Source: JAHBNG01 sp039028975 (lineage in GTDB: Bacteria > Chloroflexota > Anaerolineae > Caldilineales > Caldilineaceae). From it: a stretch of 53,945 nt of DNA. Shown here one piece after another: positions 8,073-15,830 of this stretch. Positions within the stretch are counted from its first letter, which is position 1. Every line of letters begins with the position of its first letter. Under the pieces are notes generated by a model. The model was not told the DNA's origin. It did not search any database and worked only from the letters and a program-made list of their open reading frames with translations. Location: positions 1 through 53,945 of the forward strand of contig JBCCHB010000118.1 in NCBI GenBank assembly GCA_039028975.1, read 5' to 3'. The translations under genes were made by a program, and so were the position numbers.

Positions 8073-8470
8073 CGGTTTGGTTCCTCCGTTGCTGAATGAA
8101 ATAGTAAATCGTAGTACGTGGTGCGTGTACCGGTAGAGATCTATGTTCTACTGATATTATGTTTGCTCGAGGGGGAGTGAAGAATACGAGAAGTATATAG
8201 CATCTATAGAGAATCTGCAACGAGGCACCCTATCTCGAGTGTATTTCAGTTAGGGACAAGAGTAGAAGAATGCAATGCATGGTTGAAGAATTACATGGAC
8301 TCCCTCACCAGACCCTCAATCGTGTGGTGCATTCGGCACTATCTCAAATGCAACGCACCCAGTTGACGATTTCGGCTTCAAAAAGTGGGTTCAGCTGGGT
8401 GCAATGCATTCTCACCCCTAAAGTAAGATACCTCTTTATCTCTTATAATAACCAGGACCACTCATTACTC
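8073..8470. other. Divergent intergenic region between ABC operon and Avd-like gene
   Basis: Contains the minus-strand promoter at 8192-8220 and an imperfect inverted repeat (tgcaacgcacccagttga near 8349-8366, with its complement near 8390-8407, 15 of 18 positions). An open frame runs through from 8270 into the Avd-like gene, but its first 67 codons resemble nothing and I leave them out. Confidence 0.5.
8192..8220 (-). promoter_or_regulatory. Sigma-70-type promoter of the sugar ABC operon
   Basis: On the minus strand, TTGCAG (8220-8215) and TATACT (8197-8192) are separated by exactly 17 bases. The -10 hexamer matches the consensus at 5 of 6 positions, the -35 at 3 of 6. It lies about 120 bases upstream of the lipoprotein start. 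Confidence 0.5.
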
Positions 8471-8836
8471 ATGAAAAACCAAGAAATGCCCCTCTTTACC
8501 AAAACTTTCGACTTGCTGGATTGGCTTATTCCTCGGACAAATGCTTTTCCTAAACGACATCGCCATACAGTAACCCGCCGTTTGCTTGATGCTGCGCTCG
8601 ATTTTCAGGAGGCAATTTTAGAGGCCAACAGCCACCGAGACAAGGCGCGTCTCCATCTGCTAGAGATTGCCGACGGCCACTTGAGCAAGGTACGCCTCTA
8701 CCTGCGCCTTGCCCACCGTCGGAATTGGCTTCACCTGAGCCAGTACAAGCACGTCAGCGAAATGGTCAGCGAAATGGTCAACGAAATTGGTAAATTGCTA
8801 GGTGGGTGGCAAAATAATACGAAAGAATGCATATAG
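8471..8836 (+). CDS. avd: Avd-like accessory protein of a diversity-generating retroelement
   Basis: A 121-residue helical basic protein resembling bacterial Avd (accessory variability determinant): PLFTKTFDLLDWLIPRTNAF, a RHRHTVTRRLLDAALDFQEA helix, then KVRLYLRLA, YKHVSEM and GKLLGGW. Avd forms a pentameric barrel, binds template RNA and is needed with the reverse transcriptase for mutagenic homing. The gene lies 93 bases ahead of the remains of a DGR-type reverse transcriptase, the usual order. Start ATG 8471 is chosen; ATG 8486 (MPLFTKTF) is equally possible. A 12-base duplication (agcgaaatggtc, near 8757-8780) has doubled VSEM, possibly an early sign of decay. The frame itself is intact. 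Confidence 0.8.
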   Translation: MKNQEMPLFTKTFDLLDWLIPRTNAFPKRHRHTVTRRLLDAALDFQEAILEANSHRDKARLHLLEIADGHLSKVRLYLRLAHRRNWLHLSQYKHVSEMVSEMVNEIGKLLGGWQNNTKECI

Positions 8837-8929
8837 TGGAAAGGGCCTGCGCCCCACCCGATCCCAGGTGACTGGCCGGGCCGGCGTAGGCCCAACCTAG
8901 CTTTTCAATCTCAGGCAAATAAGGTAGCT

Positions 8930-9126
8930 ATGATTCTCGAAACCCTTCTCACTGCATCCCTTGAAACGTGTATCAGCCTTTTGGCTGAAGCTGGCATAGG
9001 CGAGGAATTGACCAATCTAATGGCCAATTGGCGCAATGCTGACGAACGTAAACGGCAAGCAGCACTGAACGATGCTGTGGAGAAAGCCTATCAGGGAATA
9101 CGTAACCCGGAACATGCAGAAACTTT
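8930..9126 (+). pseudogene. N-terminal stub of a STAND/effector-type gene
   Basis: ATG 8930 has AAGG five bases upstream. The first about 65 codons (ETLLTASLETCISLLAEAG, then a DERKRQAALNDAVEKAY helix) look like the N-terminal helical module that starts large NTPase/TPR signalling proteins in Chloroflexota; this recognition is from memory of the style. At about 9127 the sequence changes to reverse-transcriptase coding. The TPR fragment at 9978-10733 could be the other end of the same former gene. No NTPase core is left between them. Confidence 0.5.
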
Positions 9127-9955
9127 GCGTTCAACGGCAGCTATCGGCCAGGGGAGTACGTCAACTTTATTGTATCGAGGGACTTTCAGTGCGCTTCAAG
9201 AGTATGACCACTCCTACGCCAATCGAGAAGGCAAAGGCACCCATAGGGCCATCGACCAGGGTCAGCGCTAGATGCAGCAGTACGCCTACATGCTGCCCCT
9301 GGACATGCGCCAATTCTTCCCCAGCATCGATCATGCCATTCTGCGCAAAACCCTCTGGCGCAAAATTCAGGATGGGCGCCCCCGTGGCCTCATCGATCGG
9401 ATTCTGGCCAGCGGCGTTGGTGTCCTCACCGAAGCGTATGACATGGTCTACTTTGCGGGCGATAATCTTTTGGCACCTCTGCGACCGCGGGGGCTGCCCA
9501 TCGGCAACCTCACCAGCCAGTTTTGGGCCAACTGCTACATGCACCCCTTCGACCTCTTTGTAACCCGCGAATTGGGCTGTGGGGCCTACCTACGCTATGT
9601 TGACGATCTGCTCCTCTTTGGCAACGACAAGCAGGAGCTTTGGCAATGGAAGCAGGCCATCATCGAGCGGCTGGCCACCATGCGGCTGACCATCCACTAT
9701 GCCAGCGCCGAAGTCAAGCCAACGAACCACGGAGTGCGCTTCCTCGGCTTTGTTGTCTATCCAGACTATCGGCTGTTGCTACGGCGCAAGGGCATCAACT
9801 ATCAGCGCCACCTCAAGCGGCTGCTCAACGATTATCGCGCCCAAAAGTTAGACCGGGCCAGGGTTCAAGCATCTATCGAAGGATGGCTCAACCATACCCG
9901 TTATGGTGATACGTGGGGATTGAGGCGGGCCATGTTGAGGGAGGTGCGGCTGTAG
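9127..9955 (+). pseudogene. Diversity-generating-retroelement-type reverse transcriptase, broken
   Basis: Most of the catalytic core is readable: LDMRQFFPSIDH (motif 3/A region), RGLPIGNLTSQFWAN (motif 4, with the SQ ending typical of DGR enzymes), YLRYVDDLLLF (catalytic YVDD) and a C-terminal GDTWGLRRAML tail. Three lesions disable it. An N-terminal piece (FNGSYRPGEYVNF, 9130-9168) is in another frame. The stretch that should link it to SYANREGKGTHRAID is deleted. TAG at 9269-9271 interrupts the frame between HRAID and LDMRQFF. An open frame restarting at ATG 9272 runs to 9955 and could give a 227-residue piece. No template repeat is visible beside it, so the element looks dead unless it is helped from elsewhere. 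Confidence 0.82.
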
Positions 9956-9977
9956 AGCGGGCTGGACCGCATCAACT

Positions 9978-10733
9978 ATGGCGATTTTTTCAGATGGCGC
10001 TCAACCTGGCCCGGCAGGGGCTGCTGCCCCAAGGATTTTTGCAGGATCGCCCCAGGCATACCTCTACCGCAACCAGCGACCCACCTTACCCCAAGCCCTG
10101 GTGGTCCACCAAGCCCTGGCGCGGGCCGAGCAGGTAGAGGAGCGGGACCGCTTTGCTCTGGCTCGCATTGTGGGATGGCTTAACCGGGCCGGACTTTATC
10201 AAACCCTCTTAACCGAGTGGTTACCGCCCATCTGCCAATCTACCGACCCCCAAACCAAGGCAGAGGCCCTGGGCCAAACCGGCAAACAATATCTTCACAT
10301 TGGCGGCTACGATATAGCGCTAAAGTATCTGGAGCAGTCGCTGAAAATCAGTCAGGATATCGGGGACAAATCGGGGGAAGGGACCACCCTCAACAATATA
10401 TCGCAAATCTATGATGCGAGAGGGGATTACGAGACGGCGCTAAAGTACCTGGAGCAGTCGCTGAAAATCCGTCAGGATATCGGGGACGTGGCTGGATTGT
10501 GTGCCACGCTCTTTAATATGGGGCATATTCATTGGCAGAATGAGGAGCCGCAGCAGGCGCTCTCGGCCTGGATCACGGTCTATCGGCTGGCCAGCCAGAT
10601 CAATCTGGCCCAGGCGCTGAAGGCGTTGGCCGGGCTGGCGGATAGTTTGGGCTTGGAAGGGGGGCTGGCTGGCTGGGCTAGGCTGGCGGAGCAGGCAGGG
10701 CAATCGCCAGGGGATTCGGAGAAGCCCGTTTAA
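9978..10733 (+). pseudogene. C-terminal TPR fragment, probably of a larger signalling protein
   Basis: From about 10040 the frame encodes a helical segment (HQALARAEQVEERDRFALARI) followed by at least two near-identical tetratricopeptide repeats (ALKYLEQSLKISQDIGD and ALKYLEQSLKIRQDIGD), a third diverged one (QQALSAWITVYRLASQ) and an LAGLADSLGLEGGLAG tail. The first about 20 codons after the nominal ATG are unlike TPR and no ribosome binding site is seen, so I read it as the surviving 3' end of a longer gene. It directly follows the broken reverse transcriptase. The repeats would mediate protein-protein contacts. Confidence 0.6.
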
Positions 10734-11382
10734 TCGACCATTCATTTTTTTCACGTTTTTCAATTTTTGGCCTGGTACAGTGTTACCGAAATATTGACAG
10801 ATAAGGGTAGCCCGTCCATTTTGGGCGGGAAAGGTAGCCTGACTGACCGATTTCAAGTTACACCCACGGGACAATCGGCGTCCACCGCCCTGCAAGGCAC
10901 GTCCTGAGCGGAGCCGAAGGGACGGTCTACGTTGCATCTCTCCAAACTATCACAACTTACGTAACACTGCACTAGTACATCGTTCGACAAGTTATGATAG
11001 TTTAGAGACAGCCCAATCGTAGGTCACATTTGCAATGTGACAGGCATCGAAAGCCCAACAATTCCAAGTGATGACACATAATTTTCCATGATTGTCCGGT
11101 TGCAAACCGGACCTACTGTTAAGGGATTATGCCTCGCTGTACTAGTTGCACAAAACGTACCTTCAATCAGTCGATTTTCGAAATTCATGTATTTTTCTTC
11201 AACCGACCTAGCTCTTTTGATGCGACACCCTTTGCTAATTCAGCAACTTACAGCGGAGCAAATAGACCGAGATACCGCTTGTTGCAGTTTGCTGAAGCAG
11301 AGTGATTGTCGTTCAAATGCGTTTCGATCTGTATAGCGCAAATAACAAACATGGACTGTATATATTTTCGAGGAGTAGACGT
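10734..11382. other. Intergenic region, no supported gene
   Basis: It contains a REP-like block near 10900-10921 (tcctgagcggagccgaaggga) and a compact perfect hairpin at 11094-11112 (gtccggtt-gca-aaccggac). The small open frames here have no recognisable features. The last 100 bases should hold the promoter of the secreted repeat protein; AGGAG at 11371-11375 is its ribosome binding site. Confidence 0.55.
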
Positions 11383-13002
11383 ATGTTTAAAAAGATTGTG
11401 ATGATGTTGATGCTGGCCCTGCTGTGGACCGCATCTAGTATGCTGACAGCCACCGCGGTACAGGCTATAGGTCATCTCCAGGAGGAGCCGATTGATGACC
11501 CAGCTGAGTGTAGAGAGACTACAGAACCAGCCGATTGGTTCGCTATTGCTGCAGAGAAGCTGGGTATGGATGAGGAAGCTCTGTGGGCAGAAGTAGAGCA
11601 AGGCAAGTCCATCGCTGAGATTGCCCAATCCTCAAGCATAGACCTTCAGACCATCATCGACGCCATCATTGCCGGTGAAGAGGCATTTATTGATGCATTG
11701 GTCGAAGCGGAATGTATCGGCTCAGAGGATGCAGATGCGTGGCGGCAAAAAGTATCTGCCGACGTAGAACAATTCGTTAACGAGATGGGCGGCTCTGAAC
11801 CTGGCGAACCCGGTGACGACTACGACCGAGAGTGCTCACCGGATGAGGAAGTACAAGAGTGGACTACGCTGGCGGCAGAAGCAATGAACCTAGATGAGGA
11901 AGCTTTCTGGGCCGAATTTAATCAGGGGAAATCGATCGCTGAGATTGCCCAAGGTGCGGGTGTCGAAGTCCAAACCGTCATAGACGCTATTGTGGCTGCT
12001 GAACGAGCTTTGATCGAGAGACTTGTTGAATCAGAATGTGTTACACAGGAGGAGGCCGACGAATGGCTCGCTCGCTTATCGGCTGACGTCGAGCAGTTTG
12101 TCAATCAGATTCCTCTTACTGAACCCATGCCAGAACCTTGTACTGACGATGGCACTAACGATGATGCTGACGATGGTACTGAGGCTGATGATGAGGCTGA
12201 TGATGAAGCCGATGATGAGGCCGATGATGAGGCTGACGATAGTTGCGATCCAGAACCCGTTGATTGGTATGCGATTGTGGCTCAAGAGCTTGGGCTATCG
12301 GAAGATGAGCTATTTACCCAGCTTGATGAAGGAATTTCAGTTGCTGAACTCCTCAACCGCAATGGTATCGACGTGAATCAAGTTCGGGATGCTATCGTCA
12401 ATGCCGAGACGGAAATGATTGAGAAGTTTGTTACCGATGGCTACCTGACCCGAGAGGAAGCCGATGAATGGTTGGCTGAACTGCCGGAGGTTGTAACAGA
12501 GTTTCTGGAGAGTGACGACACCATTATCGATACAGAGGAAATTCAGGCGGTTGACTGGTTTGCCCAAGCTGCTTCTGCCTTAGGCATGGATACGACAGCA
12601 CTCTTCCAAGAGCTGATCCAAGGGAAATCGATTGCAGATTTGGCTTCAGAGAAGGGCGTTGACAGCGAGGCAATCGTCACAGCCATTGTCGATGCTGAAC
12701 GTGCTGTGATACAGATGGCGGTGGAAGAGGGTAAACTCTCCGAATCCGATGCAACTGAGTGGATTGAAGAACTGGAGCAATTTGTTTCCGAGTTTATCCA
12801 AATTCGCGTTGGGGCTGTTGAGGATGAATCGGATGACCAAGAGAGTGACGGTGAGACGGAGGAGGCTGGTACCCAAGAGCGTTTCTCGCGAACGGTCAGT
12901 GTTACCGCACTGGGGATTAAGAAAGATATTCAAGCCAAAGGTGCCGTTGTTGCCCAAGCCGGAACAGCTATGCAGATTTTCATGCCTTTAGCTATGCAAT
13001 AA
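11383..13002 (+). CDS. Secreted acidic protein with four helical repeats
   Basis: 539 residues; ATG 11383 with AGGAG seven bases upstream. Residues 1-28 form a signal peptide. Four units of about 85 residues follow, each reading roughly DWFAxAAxxLGMDEExLWxExxQGKSIAEIAxxxGVDxxTIxDAI, then an acidic helix with EADEWLxxL and a VEQFV ending. Units 1/2 and units 3/4 are separated by an Asp-rich linker (about residues 255-290) containing a run of ADDE tetrapeptides. The LGxSxxELxxxLxxGxSIAxIAxxxGV unit resembles helical repeats in secreted proteins of Gram-positive bacteria. The C-terminus ends IFMPLAM, like the short '[YF][LM]PL' tails of other Chloroflexota secreted proteins. It probably acts at the cell surface; acidic linkers often bind calcium, which is inference. 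Function unknown. Confidence 0.85.
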   Translation: MFKKIVMMLMLALLWTASSMLTATAVQAIGHLQEEPIDDPAECRETTEPADWFAIAAEKLGMDEEALWAEVEQGKSIAEIAQSSSIDLQTIIDAIIAGEEAFIDALVEAECIGSEDADAWRQKVSADVEQFVNEMGGSEPGEPGDDYDRECSPDEEVQEWTTLAAEAMNLDEEAFWAEFNQGKSIAEIAQGAGVEVQTVIDAIVAAERALIERLVESECVTQEEADEWLARLSADVEQFVNQIPLTEPMPEPCTDDGTNDDADDGTEADDEADDEADDEADDEADDSCDPEPVDWYAIVAQELGLSEDELFTQLDEGISVAELLNRNGIDVNQVRDAIVNAETEMIEKFVTDGYLTREEADEWLAELPEVVTEFLESDDTIIDTEEIQAVDWFAQAASALGMDTTALFQELIQGKSIADLASEKGVDSEAIVTAIVDAERAVIQMAVEEGKLSESDATEWIEELEQFVSEFIQIRVGAVEDESDDQESDGETEEAGTQERFSRTVSVTALGIKKDIQAKGAVVAQAGTAMQIFMPLAMQ

Positions 13003-13075
13003 GGCTCCTGTTCAATCGTTCGGGCTTTGGCATCGTTTCTCCATGTCGGCCCGTCAACGAAGCCATGTCAGATAC

Positions 13076-13158
13076 TATAGATATCCAGAAAAAGATTTTC
13101 CAGCCGCCCCCTGAGCTTGTCGAAGGGCGGCTGGAAAATCTTTTTCTTAAAGACTATA
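13076..13158. repeat. Long palindrome, copy 1 of 2
   Basis: Perfect 23-bp arms (13087-13109 and 13125-13147, starting agaaaaagattttccagccg) flank the loop cctgagcttgtcgaa. A second copy lies at 49667-49750 with the same flanks (tatagatatcc on the left, taaagac on the right). The loop belongs to the REP-like family of this window. Confidence 0.9.
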
Positions 13159-13210
13159 CGTTGAATACTCGCGCGAAAGGTAGCTCCGGCGTTGCGAATT
13201 GTGGGTTCGA

Positions 13211-13290
13211 GACATGTCAAGTTGGATGGTCGGTCTAAGAAAATTCAAGTACAAATGGAAATCGAGGGTTCTTACCCAACTTGACATGTC
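13211..13290. repeat. Perfect 15-bp inverted repeat with 50-base spacer
   Basis: gacatgtcaagttgg (13211-13225) and its exact complement (13276-13290). It lies about 180 bases beyond the dioxygenase stop codon on the minus strand. Nothing recognisable is encoded between the arms. Confidence 0.7.
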
Positions 13291-13473
13291 GGTCGGTGCT
13301 GTTTGATGGTTCTTGGAGCCTTGCGCGTCTCGAAATCTGTCACATTGCAAGCTTTTTCCCAGGAAGCTGGGGATGTGGCCTACCATTCGCTTCACCCATT
13401 TTCCCTGATGAGCCCCAGGAGTCCCTATAGGGCAAATAGGATTGAAGGTTTCGCACCGTAGGGCTACCTGATT

Positions 13474-14283
13474 TTAGAGAGAACCCCCCTCTAATACGTC
13501 AAGAGGCGTGAAATCTCGTTCAGCTAAAAACCACGGACGGGGGTTTTCAACTTCCAAAAGCTGATTTTTTACACTATTGTATGAAACGAGGGCAAGGCCG
13601 CGATCAAATGGCGACATGTTTGGCGCAGAACCATGAAAGATACTGGGCGCAAAAAATAGGACTGAACCCGCATCACCTTTCGGACTAACAATGCCATGCT
13701 GATTCACATAACGGGCAAGAGTCTGCTGTTCCAGTGAGTATTTGAGTTCAACGGTCATGTGAGACATCCACTCTGGATCATCGTCTTGCAACGCAACCTC
13801 TTTCTCATCCGTATCATGAAGACCAGCCTTGTGAGTCTGCGGAATCACTAGAATGGGGCCGTTGAATTCGGTGACATCGTCCAAGAAGACAGCTGCATTG
13901 AGGGTCCGTGGCGTCGGCATGCCATCTTCCTCTTTCCAGAATATGTAATCTTGATGCCAAGCCCACACATCACCAGCAAAGGCGGCCTTTGCATTCACTT
14001 TAAACTGATGGACATACACTTGATCATCTAGGAGCTGCATCGCCGGCGTAAGCAGTTTGGGATGTCTGACCAAGCGCCCAAAGACAGGATTGCTTTTGTG
14101 GCCTCCATGGACCATGCGTACAACGTCCGTTCCTTCTTCAAAGACCGTACCCGGGCTATCTTCAGCATAAGTCATGGGCAACTGGGCCCTTAATAATTCT
14201 ACCTCTGGCTGAGAGAAGAGATTTTGAATAAGCAAATATCCTTCTTCATGGTAGAATTCAATCTGCTCTTTACTTAACTTCAT
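13474..14283 (-). CDS. Phytanoyl-CoA dioxygenase family (PhyH/EctD-like) protein
   Basis: 269 residues, the usual size of the PhyH superfamily of Fe(II)/2-oxoglutarate dioxygenases. The metal triad is visible: H and D in WHQDYIFW and the distal H in SIFHGSAPN; an Arg a few residues later (FDRGLALVSYN) would bind 2-oxoglutarate. The sequence around the first His (AWHQDY-FW--EDGMP) resembles ectoine hydroxylase EctD, but no ectoine genes are nearby, so the substrate is open. It is expected to hydroxylate a small molecule in the cytoplasm. Start ATG 14283 is preceded by GTGAGGA at a good distance. It stands alone, 254 bases from the protease gene upstream on the same strand. Confidence 0.88.
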   Translation of the reverse strand: MKLSKEQIEFYHEEGYLLIQNLFSQPEVELLRAQLPMTYAEDSPGTVFEEGTDVVRMVHGGHKSNPVFGRLVRHPKLLTPAMQLLDDQVYVHQFKVNAKAAFAGDVWAWHQDYIFWKEEDGMPTPRTLNAAVFLDDVTEFNGPILVIPQTHKAGLHDTDEKEVALQDDDPEWMSHMTVELKYSLEQQTLARYVNQHGIVSPKGDAGSVLFFAPSIFHGSAPNMSPFDRGLALVSYNSVKNQLLEVENPRPWFLAERDFTPLDVLEGGSL

Positions 14284-14537
14284 TGAACATATCCTCACAA
14301 AATGTACTGAGAAATGGACCGTAAATTGCGTGCACGTTTGATGCGAGTGTGAACGTGTCAAATAACCAAGTTATCTGATGCTTGTCCTAAACCTTCCACT
14401 CCTAATGCATCAAATTACTAATGACCGATTTGCCTTTACCATAATCATAGCGCTTCGTTTAAAAAAGGACCGTAAACCATCTTCCGTACATTTTGTGTCT
14501 TTGGGCTGTTGCGAATCAGGCCTTCGGCGATTGCTGC

Positions 14538-15644
14538 CTACTCTCCCTCGTTCTTCCACTGCACCAGATTATCATAAACCCGATTATTGATCCGTACGGC
14601 CGAGTTCCCAGAAACGTGACCGTTCGTATGAATCCCCACGCCAAAGTGAAGGCCCTTGGACAGCACCCAAACCGGCGCACCGCTTTGACCTCCGGCCGTA
14701 TCGATTTCGTATGTCAGTACCGGTTTGGAGATCTTCTTCAACTCTCGCGAATGGAACCACTGAGTGCCAGTCGGCTTATCTCCTGGATAACCTGAAAGAT
14801 TGATCTTGAAGCGAGAGAGGGTAGCATCATCATAATTGGCAAATCCAAGCCAGCCTAGCTGATCACCATATCGACAATCGTCCGGCAGGATAATTGCCGC
14901 ATAGTCGTAATTTCTCTCACGGTTCTCTGTCCAACCTCGTACGCTATGCAGATCTTTGGAGACGCAGGAATTAAATGGGCGTTTGGTGCCATCTCGACCA
15001 GGAATCACCTCCACAGAGCGTGCCCATCCGCCCCGTTTGTGAATGTAGACGCAGTGGCCAGCCGTAAGCACCGTCCTCGGCCCAACCAGCCAGCCAGTAC
15101 CTATCCAGTTACTCCCATCGTTGGCCGTGATTTTGAGCGAACAGATGCAGCGCCACGGATAGGCGTTGGTCTTTCCCGTGATCTGCTCTCGGTCGTCTTT
15201 GCCGATGAGCACCTCAAGGGCACCACCAACCGCATCGGGCTGGCGCAAGATCGTTCGCGTAATCGCATCGCTATACTCAGCGTGCCAAGCGTCAAGCAAA
15301 AACTCCTCGTCAATGGTGGCGGGTTCTGTTAAGAGTGCGCTCTCGGCTGCACCAGGCCCCGCAGCCTCGGTTTCGTCTTCGCCGCCCGTCCCTGGCCCAC
15401 CCAATTCACCAAACTCGGGCGTCTCAGCTTCGATAAATTCGGTACGGGCTTCAATGTTCGACACGCGCTCGTGTTTGTCCTGGGCAAACCCCTCCAGCGT
15501 ACCACCAGCGGACTCAAACGCACCACCCTCCATGCTCGACGCCTCGGCCGTCTCCTGTCCTTGATTTTCGAGTTCTACCTCCTGCTGGTGTAGGTTGCGC
15601 AAAGCTTCTAGTTGCTTCTTGGTAACTGCATTTTTACTTGCCAT
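14538..15644 (-). CDS. Trypsin-like serine protease (S1, V8/glutamyl endopeptidase type)
   Basis: 368 residues. The C-terminal about 215 residues are a chymotrypsin-fold protease with the full triad: His in VLTAGHCVY, Asp in RNYDYAAIILP, Ser in TAGGQSGAPVW. The spacing and the YDYAAI and GYPGDKPTGTQW blocks fit the S1B (V8/glutamyl endopeptidase) group. The first about 150 residues are low-complexity and acidic (many Glu, Gly, Ala), perhaps a prosegment. No signal peptide is seen: the protein starts MASKNAVTKKQLEALRN. It lies 184 bases downstream of the sortilin-like gene on the same strand, and both proteins have long acidic, low-complexity N-termini, so they may be exported and work together. 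Confidence 0.87.
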   Translation of the reverse strand: MASKNAVTKKQLEALRNLHQQEVELENQGQETAEASSMEGGAFESAGGTLEGFAQDKHERVSNIEARTEFIEAETPEFGELGGPGTGGEDETEAAGPGAAESALLTEPATIDEEFLLDAWHAEYSDAITRTILRQPDAVGGALEVLIGKDDREQITGKTNAYPWRCICSLKITANDGSNWIGTGWLVGPRTVLTAGHCVYIHKRGGWARSVEVIPGRDGTKRPFNSCVSKDLHSVRGWTENRERNYDYAAIILPDDCRYGDQLGWLGFANYDDATLSRFKINLSGYPGDKPTGTQWFHSRELKKISKPVLTYEIDTAGGQSGAPVWVLSKGLHFGVGIHTNGHVSGNSAVRINNRVYDNLVQWKNEGE

Positions 15645-15788
15645 ATAAAATTCTCCATAGCGTAATGAAAACAGTTCTCTGAAAAAGATTCGTATGCCCT
15701 TACAGTAGAGTTATAATGACATTACTCTACTATTGACGACCTGTCCCTCTACTTTCTGTCACATAACCCCACAAGACACCTACCACCC

Positions 15789-15830
15789 ACCATTCACCAT
15801 TCACCATTCACCATTCCCTATTCCCCATTT
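15789..15830. repeat. Heptamer tandem repeat (accattc)
   Basis: Four perfect copies of accattc at 15789-15816, then two diverged heptamers (cctattc, cccattt) to 15830. It fills the gap between the protease start region and the stop of the sortilin-like gene. Confidence 0.9.

Larger units (their letters stand above)
13003..13473. other. Intergenic region with two inverted repeats
   Basis: No gene is supported. It holds a long palindrome at 13076-13158, which also occurs at 49667-49750, and a separate perfect 15-bp inverted repeat (gacatgtcaagttgg at 13211-13225 and its complement at 13276-13290). The palindrome lies about 85 bases beyond the secreted-protein gene and could end its transcript. 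Confidence 0.6.

Noticed and set aside
8837..8929. Possible DGR template repeat between the Avd-like gene and the RT remnant
   Set aside because: The usual place for it, but the sequence is GC-rich and has no similarity to 2535-2645 and no AAC-rich blocks.
11088..11336. Small plus-strand frame of 82 codons
   Set aside because: No ribosome site, no domain, runs over a hairpin and intergenic-type sequence.
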